Source: Yamagishiella unicocca (taxonomy: Eukaryota; Chlorophyta; Chlorophyceae; Chlamydomonadales; Volvocaceae). Taken from it: DNA of 64,000 nucleotides. Numbering within the stretch: the first letter of the stretch is position 1; every line of letters begins with the position of its first letter. Shown here piece after piece: positions 23,901 to 33,116 of this stretch. The DNA is taken from the NCBI GenBank assembly GCA_003116995.1, contig BDSL01000061.1, forward strand, positions 496,001 through 560,000, given 5' to 3'. The position numbers and the translations under genes were made by a program. Under the pieces are notes generated by a model. The model saw only the letters and a program-made list of their open reading frames with translations, was not told the DNA's origin and did no database searches.

Positions 23901-26900
23901 CGTCGCTGCCCAACTTTGTCGGGCTGCTGCTATGCCCTGCTGGCAGCCCGAATGCGTCACGCAGCGTGTCCCATCCTGACCGCAGGCGGTTCGCCGCCTG
24001 GGTGGCCTGCATGGGGTCGGCGGTGGGATGATGCCGGCAGCGGGCGAGGCGGGAAAGCCAGCATGGCGCAGGCCGGGATGGATGAGGACCGCGACCAGGA
24101 AAGGGGCAGAAGGGCAGTGCTAGCGGCAAATGGGCTGGGAAGCACGGAAACCATTGCGAGGGAGCGCATACGAGCGCATCAGAAACAGCCAAGAGGCGGC
24201 AGCAGTGGTGGAGCTGGAAACAGCGGGTAGAGCGAACGAAAAAGCAAGCGGGGCAGGTCACCAATGCGACTTACAGGGCTAACTACAGGAACAACAATGC
24301 ATCTGGTTTTCGAATGCTTACCGTGGCGTTGATTACCGACAGAACCTCCTGGCCCGTCGAGCCGGGACCGGTACGGTTAGCCAGCCACGCCGCTGCCAAC
24401 TCTAGGGAGGCCTGCCTGTTGTCCAGAGCCGCTCCCACGCGATCCTGTACGACATGCACGGCGCGGAAAACTCACGCGTTGAGCCGGCAGTAGACGCCGG
24501 AGAAGAGCAAGTCGCAGCACAGCTTGCGACATATAAATTCAGAAATTACAATAGAGCGGAAGAGGAGGCTACATCCCGGCCCAGCCCATTATGCGGTGTG
24601 TGTAAGTTGCAGGCGCGTTGCTTGCAGTGCGCAACCCCGGGCAGCTACTGCAGCAGGCAGGCAGGTCCGTCCACCACCCACCTGCCGATGCTCCGCAGCC
24701 GCCATCAAGCGGGCTAGCATCTGCTGCAGCCGCTCCTCGTGCGCCTGGATGGGCAGGCACCGAAGCATCTCGCGATGGAGGGCTGGAAGTCGCACAGAGG
24801 ACAAACAACAGGGGCCTCACGGTGCCATACACCGGTACTTGCAGAGGGCGCCGCTGATGCCTCATTGGCGTGGATAGTGCGGGGCACGCACGGAAGGCTG
24901 CACAGTGTATACCCACCTGCACCGCAGCCGTCCTCAAGGTAAGTGCGGCGCGGCTTGCTGCCGCCGCCTCGTCTTCCGCGCCTCGGCTGTTTGCCCCGCG
25001 ATTACCACCTATGTGGCCCCTGCCCCCGCTGCTACTACCGCTACTACTGCTGCTTCGCCACCCCTCGGCCTCATAGCCCCCCTCAGCACCATCGGCTCCA
25101 GCGACGTCCTGTCGAAGGGAAGCACGAATCGCTGCCACCACGGCCTCCCCAACGTCCAGCCAGACAGACTGCTGTACGGCATTCCAGTCGAACCCCAGCC
25201 GTACACCGCCGGCCCCGCGACCCGCGACCGCCGCGAGGAGCCCCTCCGCTTCTGCAGGGAGGCCGTTAGCGCCGCTGGCCCTGTGGCGGAACGCGTCCAG
25301 GAGTCGCTCCCCGACACTGCTGCCGTCAGCGCCCTTAACACCGCCGCCAACGCTGGCAGTGCTGCCCCCGACGCCGGCGGCGGCTGACCTCAGTCCCGAA
25401 GCAATCGCTCCACTGAACACCGGCAGGCCTGAGGATACCGCTGTGCCGCCGCCCGCTGTGCCGCCGCCGGCTTCACTCCTCGGGCCTTCTGCGGTATTGC
25501 CTACACTGGCAACCACCTCCCCGCCCACCACGTTTGGGGACACGGTGAACGTCGCCTGCATGCGTGTGGGGGCGGCGGCAATGGGCGGGTCGGATAGGCG
25601 GTCGTCGGTCATGATCGCAAGGGTCCGCACCAGTTATGGCCGGACCCGTGGGCCACCAGCAGCCGGGGGGAAATTTGGTTTTGCGCGACGCGGCTACGGG
25701 CCATTGGGTTACTTTGGCGCAGCATCCATCCCCATTGGGTTACTTTGTCGCATCATCCGCCCCCAGTGAGTTCCTTTGGTGCAGCATCCGTCCCCAGTGG
25801 CTCACTGCCCCATCGCCGCGCACCTGGGTGGCTCACTGCCCCATCGCCGCGCACCTGGGTGGCTCCGATGAGGGAGGTGGCCAACGCGCCGTCTATGATG
25901 ATCAGCAGCAACCGGGTGATGATAAAGCGCGGGTTTATGGCCAGCTCCTGCAACGTGGAGAAGGATATGGTGTTGGTGGTGTTGGTGGTGATCGTGGTGG
26001 TGGTGATCCTGGTGATGTTGGTGGTGTTGGTGGTGTTGGTGTTGGTGATGGTGGAGAAGACGCACATGCGACATGACCCCCCGACCCCCAGCAACCTAAT
26101 CACCTCACTCGACCTCGACCTCTTCCCCCCAGGGCATGCCACGCGAGCACGCACCAGCGACGGCGCCCCGCGAAAGGGAAGCATCACTTACGGCCAGAAC
26201 ACGAAAGCGTAATACGGCGGGCCTATGTACGAACGCACCACGTTTTTGCGGTACAGGGCGAGGCCGATCACGGCGTCCAGGTAGGCCGATGCGTAGGCTA
26301 CGGAGGCTGAGCGATACGCGGCGGAGTAGAGCCGTGCGTTCAGGGTGCTGCGGATCAGGTCGGCTTGCACCTGCAGCTGCGGGTTGCGCTCTGGCGCCCG
26401 CAGGCCGGCGCACAGGGCGGCAGGTGCGGTGATGAAGCCCCAAGCGGCGCACACATGGTGGGCCCACAGTAGCTCCGGTTTGTGAGGGTTGCTGGGCGTC
26501 GCAGACATTGACGCAAGCATATAGCAGCCCTCCGTGTGTGTCTGCCATGCAAATAAGGCAGCCCTGCTATGGCGTCGTCCCGGTCCACAGCCCTCGCGGC
26601 CTCTTTGGGCTCCACTGCGCCCACCACCAAGACCAAAAGGTTGCCACCCGCTTTCACCCACCCCGACATTAGTGCTATTCCGGTAGCTGGTCGATGGCCC
26701 AACTGCACGATGTCATCCCGAGCTGGGGTACTCCCCTTCCACCTCGTTCGTCACCCCGAACCACTCCCCTTCCACCTCGTTCGTCGCCCGAACCACCCCC
26801 CTTCCACCTCGTTCGTCGCCCGAACCACTCCCCTTCCACCGCGTTCGTCGCCCGAACCACTCCCCTTCCACCGCGTTCGTCGCCCGAACCACTCCCCTTC

Positions 26901-29900
26901 CACCGCGTTCGTCGCCCGAACCACTCGCCTTCCACCTCGTTCGTCGCCCGAACCACTCCCCTTCCACCTCGTTCGTCTCCCGAACCACCCCCCTTCCACC
27001 TCGCTCCTCACCTCTGAAGGCAGCCACCCTCGCGTCGATCTCCTGCTCCAGAGCCGCCAGCCGGCTGGCAGCTCGCCTCGAGCGGCCCGTGTACGCCTGC
27101 TGCACGGTGACCTCAAACGATGAGAGCCATGCGTCGAACCTGTTGGCCCCGCCGCTGGCCCCAGCGCCGCCGCCGCCACTGTCGCCGTCACCGCCGCCAC
27201 TGCCGTCATCACCTTCGCTGCCACCATTATTGCCGCCGCCGCCATCGTAGCTGCCGCCGCCGTCGCTGCCGCCGCCGTCGCTGCTGCCGTCGCTGTCGCC
27301 GCCATCGCTGCCGCCGCCATTGCTGCCGCCACCGTCGCTGCCGCCGCCGTCGCTGCCGCCGCCGTCGCTGCCGCCGCCGTCGCTGCCGCCGTCGTCACTG
27401 CCGCCGCCGTCGCTGCCGCCGACATCGCTACCGCCACTGCCGCCACTGTCGCTGCCGCCGCCACCGTCGCCACCACCTACATCCCCACCTCCACTGCTAC
27501 CTCCATCGCCGCCACTGCCCTCTCCGCTAGCTCCGTCGCCCTCTCCTCCTCCGCCTCCTCCATCGCTCCCACCACCACCACCACCCTGACCGCCTGGCCC
27601 CGCACCGGCGCCGCCCGTCCCACCCAGAGGTGCTGGCGGCGCCACCCGCACGTATCGGACGTAGCAGAGGTACAGGTCCCTTGAGCACAACGCGACCCGC
27701 TGGGCCACCTCCAGTAGCCCCACCGAGAACTCGACATCTGTGTCCCAGCTGGGTTGCCCCCCGACGCCGCCCCGCAGCTGAGCCAGCTGCTGCCGCAGCT
27801 GGGCGCCCCAGCCCTGTGGCAGTCCGGATTGGGCCATCGCCAACGGCGCACTCGCCAAAAAGACGGTCATGACGTCATCATCGTCGTCACCACCGCCGTC
27901 GCCGCTGCCGGCGGCACTGGCGGTTGCCCGGAAGGCTGTGCTCGCGTCATTGCCACCGGTGCTGCTGGCGGTCGCCCGGAAGGTTGTGCTCGCGTCATAG
28001 CCGCTGGCGGTCGCCCGGAAGGTTGTGCTCGCGTCATAGCCACCGGTGCTGCTGGCGGTGCTGCTGGCGGTGCTGCTGTCGGTCGACGTCGCCAGGAATG
28101 CAGCAGTCACAAAAACGTCGTCGCGGCCGCCGCCGTCAGTGCCGCTACCTCCGACGCTAAGGCCCGCCGGCGCTGCGGTGGCTCCGGAACCACCCTGCTG
28201 GAGCTGCTGGAGTTGCTGCCCCGAACTCGGAGCTGCTGCTGTGACGCGGCCGCCACCGCCGTCGCTGGCACTGGCTGTGCCCTCGAGTCCGCCACTGCTA
28301 CTGCCGGCGGCTTCGTCGTGTGCGTGGAAGGTCCCGCCAGCAGCCGCGCCGTGCACCTGCACCTGCTGCTGCTGCCTGGACTGCCGCTGCTGCTCGGGCT
28401 GTGCCTGCACCAGCTGCTGCTGCGGCTGCTCGGCCTGCTCCTGCAACAGCTGCTGCTGCCGCAGTAGCAATTCCGCCAGGCGGTCCACCAGCGGGATGCG
28501 GCGGCCGCAGAGCCGCAGCTCCCAGCCATAGAGAGCAAAAGGAGCGGCAACGGCCGACGACCGCGGCGGCTCAGGCGCCATGTCCCTCCTGCAGCCGTCG
28601 TTGGGGAGCAGGAGGTGGGGGGAGTTCAAAGTCGAGGCCACCGGTGCTCCTAGGATCATCTACATCTACATGGGCCCGATGTTCATGCCCGACGCTGCTG
28701 TCTGGATTACCTGCCCCCAAAGACTCCAGGGTTGCCACCCTCAGTGCTGCCACCCCTTACCGTCCTTGCGCTCCGTCGGCAGCACTGCCCGCAGCCCTAA
28801 ACACGGCGCCCGCTGCCTCTGCGGCTCCAGCCGTCATAAAAGGCGACAAAGTAGTGTCATTGTCCGTTCTGGGCTTCACCGGCAGACTGCTGAGCTCAAG
28901 TACCCAAGTGCCGGCGCTGCCGCCGCGGCGGCCAGCGAAGACGCCGCCGTCGCCGCCGCCGCCGCCGCCGCGGCACCGTGACGTCAGCCATGCCAGCGGC
29001 TCCGACGGCGGGAGGCGATTGGGCGATTGGGCGGCGGCGCCACCGCCAGCGGAGACTCCCTCTAGCGGTCCCCCACGGGCTGCGGACGTCTGGGGAGCCG
29101 CACGAGGCCACTGCTGACGGCCGTGGCCGTCGCCACCACTGGCTGTATCGTCGTCAAATATGAGGGTGTATGTAAGATCGGATCCGACGCCGACTCCGGT
29201 TGACTCCTGTGGTGGTAGGACGGCAGTAGGCCGTCAGCATCGAAGCACATCTCTACAAGCGGACGAATATTGCCCGTTTATTGTACTATAACCTGAGAGC
29301 CAGCTGGCCGGCCAGCTAGCCAGCCAGCCAGCTAGCCAGCCAGCTAGCCAGCCAGCTAGCCAGCCAGCTAGCCAGCCAGCTAGCCAGCCAGCTAGCCAGC
29401 CAGCTAGCCAGCCAGCTAGCCAGCCAGCTAGCCAGCCAGCTAGCCAGCCAGCTAGCCGGCCAGCTAGCCAGCCAGCTAGTCAGTAGTTAGCCAGCCAGGC
29501 ACTTACCGGCAGAAGCAAGACACTTATGCCGTCCACGCAGGACGGTTCCTGCGCAGCGGCGACATGGCACCCCGGCCCCGCCTCCGGCTCGGATGCGATG
29601 AATGGCTGGGCTGGCGGCGTGGGGTCGTCATAGCTGCACTGCTTGACGGTCGTGGGCGGGGGACAAGCGGTGAGCCGCATCTGCATGCCGGCGGAGCCAC
29701 CAAGGGGCGGGGAATGGAAGGGAAGATCGAATTCGGCTGCGGTCGGCAATGCGACGAAAAGGCATTCGGGCATGCTAGTGACCCGCGCAGGGCGGCTGTG
29801 GCAGGACCCAGCCATGACGAGGTGCATGGGGTGAATGGCTCCCATGCACCGGTTGGGCCCCCTCCACGCACGACTGCGACCCCGAAGCCACATTCATGAA

Positions 29901-31115
29901 GAGGGAGGACCGCCTGCCCCGGGCCTCATTGCTCAAGTAGACACCCGCCCTTGGGCGGAATTGAACTCAGCATGGCATTACGTAGGCTGCTACCTGCGGC
30001 GGTGCCATCGACATGGTGGAGGAGAGGTTCACCAGGACCGTCAGGGAGTCCACCACCAGCGGTTGCCGTACCTGCAAGGCGTACGGCAGCCGTGCGGTTA
30101 TAACGATTGTTCACATGGGCGGCTTGCCTGCACCGGAGGCGCAAAAGCGCAGGTCGGCAATCGCTGGCGGCATATGGACTCTATGGTAGCTGGTGTGTAC
30201 GTACTGCTGGGTTCAAGCAGAAGGATGCATGTAGAAATGTAGTTGCAGGAAGGGCTGCGGCCAAGGATGGTGCATGGGTCTAGCCACAGAGGGTGCTAGT
30301 GTGTAGAGGTGGGCCCATGGTAGACTGGTGGTGGACCCATAACCCGGATGGCAGGCAGGCCGGTTAAGCTGGCGCCAGGGAGCCCGGAACCCCCGCACGC
30401 ACCCTGACTTGGCTCTGTAGCTCCCACGTAAGGCCCAACTGGCCGCTTGGGAGGCCGCGGCCGCCGCGGGGTTCGGGGTGAGTAGGCGAGGGGGTTGGCG
30501 AGGCCCCACGGAGGACTGGGGAGAAGATCACGCGGTCATGGGCGATGGCGGTGAGGACGGCGGTGGCTGAGGGGCCCTGGTAGCTGACGCAGTAGGGCTG
30601 CCTCGCCTGGGTCTGCAGTGTCGTGTGCGCGGAAATTAGGAATGCCGATTGGAACGGTGGGAGAGCAAGGCGAAGATGTTCGTCAGACTGAGCTGGGTTG
30701 TTGACCGAGATTTCGCGCATGAGATTGTGGTGGGGTGTGCGTGTGAGCGGGTGTAAGCTGGCTTATGCGTGTGTATGTGGGAGATGGCACAATTCGACTG
30801 TCATGGGGCGCGCAAGCGCAACGAATCACAAGGACGAGGATGGGACCGAGCCAGCCGGTCATGTGGCTGGGAGGAAAGGCGAGAGATTGTGCACTCCCTT
30901 TGTAGACGTGTGGTAGTGGTGGAAGGGTGTGGTACAGCAGTATGGAGGAGTGTGTCATGGCAGAGGCCGTGGGGTCGTATCGTGACACAGAGTACGGAAC
31001 TGTGGTCCCCGCGTACAAGGTTTGGAGCGTTCGTGGCACGGACGGTCGGGATCAGCAGCAGCAGCGGTAGCAGCAGCAGCAGCTCGCCAGCGCTGAGCGC
31101 CCAAGGATGCGACAT
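20960..31115 (-). CDS. Giant secreted or ER-targeted low-complexity protein, P-domain-like N-terminal region
   Basis: Predicted exons in transcript order: 31115-31017, 30687-30403, 30071-29994, 29638-29507, 29206-28761, 28588-27012, 26390-26192, 26008-25855, 25555-24917, 24768-24682, 24444-24322, 24006-23729, 23621-20960. All phases agree, giving 2252 aa. Exon 1 encodes a classic signal peptide (ELLLLLPLLLLIPTVRA). Exons 3-6 have spaced motifs LTVLVNLS, TYTLIFDDD, GTWVLELSSL and LYGWELRLCG, reminiscent of the beta-sandwich of proprotein-convertase P domains; this is a weak resemblance. After that come Gln-rich and (GGGSD)n tracts, an alpha-helical stretch (FDAWLSSFEVTVQQAYTGRS onward), one hydrophobic segment (FIITRLLLIIIDGALATSLI) and a C-terminal exon of about 887 codons rich in Ser, Gly, Pro, Ala. 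The exon order is well supported; function is unknown. The first two exons are the least certain. Confidence 0.6.
25799..25860. repeat. 31-bp tandem duplication across a splice donor
   Basis: GGCTCACTGCCCCATCGCCG CGCACCTGGGT occurs twice in tandem. Each copy contains on the minus strand the same CACCCAG|GTGCGCGG donor, so the exon 26008-25855 has two identical candidate donors 31 bases apart. Only the upstream one preserves the frame with the next exon. Confidence 0.8.
26735..27008 (-). repeat. 32-bp minisatellite beginning at a splice donor
   Basis: About eight units of GAACCACTCCCCTTCCACCT CGTTCGTCGCCC (plus-strand sense), varying CCTCG/CCGCG and CTC/CCC. They fill the left side of the intron after the 1577-base exon, the last unit touching the donor at 27011. 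Read through, the array would encode repeats of EVEGEWFGRRTRWKG type, so frame alone is not evidence of coding. Confidence 0.9.
29290..29492. repeat. 12-bp CCAGCCAGCTAG array
   Basis: About 15 copies of CCAGCCAGCTAG with a few GGCCAGC variants. The array ends about 10 bases from the donor of exon 29638-29507 and occupies most of that intron. Confidence 0.95.
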
Positions 31116-32253
31116 CGTGGACAGGGCCCTTGCACAAAACCGTGTTGTTCTAAAGAGAGCATACCGCAAATATTGCCATGGAAAGCAAGTGCGCCAGCGC
31201 GATGTGCATTTTCGGCCGATGGTCTCGTCCAGTGGCTGACCGCCATTAGGGTTCGCGCCCTTGGAAGGGCCGAAGCTGGACAATGCAGTGGGCTTCAGCC
31301 CATCTGCAATGCTCTTTGTATGTAGTGACCGGCAGTGGCTGCTGAATATGAAGCGGCAATCGACGGCCGGATGGCGTACGCCAATGTTGCAGCTAACCTC
31401 AGTTAATGCCGGGCGCGCGCGGCGCTGTCTAATAGAAACGACCTGCGGTAACTTTATCCACGATTATGCTATGTTGTTGAAGGTAACATAGATGGGCTCG
31501 TGCGCAGCTCCCTGAAAGGACACACCTCCTCCCTCCTCATCTACGTTACAGTAGTTTCGCTCCATGTGCCTTTCGTCTTTTCCGCAAGGTGGATGTGGTG
31601 AGTGGTCACAGCTATGCGTTTTCATATCATCTCCGCTCGGGCGCTCGGACTTTCTGTCAACCGGCGCGCGGTTGGTGGTACCTCCGTCCGATGACGGCCC
31701 TCACTCGATATCTTTGCCGCAGATCTTACCTATAGCAGAACCATTAACGAGACAACAGGTGGCGAGAAGTTCCATCTGCTTGCTCATGAACGCTCGTCGC
31801 TGTCGCCATGCATGCAACCTAGCACCAAGCAAGTTCGAAAGTACACGGCGCCGACCTGTCTTACTTGGACCGCTGGCCACTATATCATCCTAAGAGGTAC
31901 GTTCGAAGGTGAAGCCTGTGTGGGAGTTGACGTCACTGAGCCTCCCAGGGGCGCCCCATGGGCCATAAACCTTTCGTGGGAACCTGCCATAGTTTGCCTT
32001 CACCCTTGAGTATCTTAGCGAATAACCTCCATGCTGAGTGAATTACCTAAGCCGGCGCAAGTAATATTTCTCCAGCGACTTGTAGAAGGGAGATTAGGAG
32101 GTTTAGGTTTGCATATCGATCACGTGACCTCGCCTAGCCTGCGCCCACACGTACTTCACGGTTGGTCGAAGCTGGTGTTAGCGTCCGCACACTGTTCAGG
32201 CGCAATGACGTCACGTCTGGGGTAGTGGCCTTACCTGGGGATGGCGTGCTGCT
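31116..32253. other. Intergenic; no gene recognised
   Basis: Open frames of up to 109 codons on the plus strand (for example 31261-31491, 31564-31893, 32031-32225) are without convincing splice sites or domain signals. The first few hundred bases should hold the promoter of the large minus-strand gene starting at 31115. Confidence 0.4.
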
Positions 32254-32344
32254 GGGGGCCACTTGGGATGGTGTTGGCGGTTCTTACATGTAAGGGGGCG
32301 GTTCTTACATGTAAGAACCGCCAACACCATCCCAAGTGGCCCCC
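32254..32344. other. Perfect 41-bp hairpin, 9-base loop
   Basis: Arms 32254-32294 and 32304-32344 are exact reverse complements; the left arm starts GGGGGCCACTTGGGATGGTG and ends CTTACATGTAAG, itself a palindrome. The loop repeats GGCGGTT. It lies in non-coding DNA next to the SINE/LINE block. It could be a young foldback element or an inverted-repeat locus feeding small RNA production. Confidence 0.95.
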
Positions 32345-32395
32345 ATATATGAGGCTGCACCTCTGTTCGCCTCAAGAGACGAGCCTGCGCCTCTC

Positions 32396-32574
32396 CTATC
32401 CGCGTTTGGGATCTGCACGCTTAGGGCCCCACGGCTGCACGTATTGGTGAGCTTTAGGCGGCTGGTAGGGCTTACGGTAGACCCGTGATGGGGCCCTGAC
32501 GGGGACCTTGAGGGGCATCCTAAGCCACAGAGAGAGAGAGAGAGACCGCGTTACAGTGGCCGCACGACAGGCGG
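32396..32574 (-). other. Short open stretch next to SINE copies, possible element remnant
   Basis: On the minus strand the motif GTAACGCGGTCTCTCTCTCT is followed by an open frame to 32396. The same motif occurs inside the LINE 3' region (33156-33190) and at the LINE 5' end (about 38793-38812). This stretch may be the 5' end of another, otherwise lost, element. Confidence 0.3.
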
Positions 32575-32775
32575 AAATTGTTGGGTTGGGGTCCGGGGCT
32601 CTCACCCGGTTGGCAGGGCCATGCACGCCCCTGTTACGGAAGTCGCAGGTCCCCGTGCCAGTACTTCCGTTTACCCCCCCGGAAATGGGTGGCGGTTTGG
32701 GTGGGGGGGCCAGGACTTGAACTCTGGATCTCCTGCCGATTAAGGCCGGGCTTTAGCAGCTAAGCTACCCACCCC
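32575..32775 (-). mobile_element. SINE-like element, copy 1 (tRNA-derived head)
   Basis: On the minus strand a tRNA-like head (about 32702-32775) starts GGGGTGGGTAGCTTAGCTGC, with a D-arm-like GCTT...AAGC, a degenerate anticodon arm (loop around TTAAT), a T-arm with GTTCAAG and an acceptor-like CCCACCC. A body of about 127 bases follows, containing CGCCACCCATTTCC, GGAAGTACTGGCACGGGGAC and a CCCAACAATTT end. A degenerate tRNA head with an unrelated body is the SINE layout. Confidence 0.7.
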
Positions 32776-32776
32776 A

Positions 32777-32913
32777 AAATTGTTGGGTTGGGGTCCGGGG
32801 CTCTCACCCGGTTGGCAGGGCCATGCACGCCCCTGTTACGGAAGTCGCAGGTCCCCGTGCCAGTACTTCCGTTTACCCCCCCGGAAATGGGTGGCGGTTT
32901 GGGTGGGGGGGCT
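32777..32913 (-). mobile_element. SINE-like element, copy 2 (head missing)
   Basis: The body is identical or almost identical to copies 1 and 3, but the tRNA-like head is absent: GGGTGGGGGGGC runs directly into TAAAATTG of the next copy. Confidence 0.7.
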
Positions 32914-32914
32914 A

Positions 32915-33116
32915 AAATTGTTGGGTTGGGGTCCGGGGCTCTCACCCGGTTGGCAGGGCCATGCACGCCCCTGTTACGGAAGTCGCAGGTCCCCGTGCCA
33001 GTACTTCCGTTTACCCCCCCGGAAATGGGTGGCGGTTTGGGTGGGGGGGCCAGGACTTGAACTCTGGATCTCCTGCCGATTAAGGCCGGGCTTTTAGCAG
33101 CTAAGCTACCCACCCC
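32915..33116 (-). mobile_element. SINE-like element, copy 3 (tRNA-derived head)
   Basis: Essentially identical to copy 1 with one extra T in the head (CTTTTAGCAG in plus-strand sense). It directly abuts the T-run that ends the LINE 3' region. Near-identity of three copies implies recent tandem duplication or recent insertion. Confidence 0.7.

Noticed and set aside
23695..24264. Suspected frameshift between the two last exons of the large minus-strand gene
   Set aside because: An intron of about 107 bases with a GTGCGG donor and a CATCACAG acceptor restores the phase, so no frameshift is needed.
26105..26548. Minus-strand open frame of 147 codons overlapping exon 26390-26192
   Set aside because: It is an alternative frame of a real exon; the accepted frame phases with both neighbours and this one is Arg/Pro-rich shadow sequence.
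26569..27123. Plus-strand open frame of 184 codons with repeated HLVRRPNH-type units
   Set aside because: It is the 32-bp intronic minisatellite read in an open frame; unit length plus period produces long frames by chance.
27120..27589. Plus-strand frames rich in Arg/His or Ser/Pro/Leu
   Set aside because: Antisense of the GGGSD repeat-coding exon of the minus-strand gene.
29290..29492. Telomere-like or centromeric repeat
   Set aside because: The 12-bp array is short, within one intron, and does not match the TTTTAGGG-type algal telomere.
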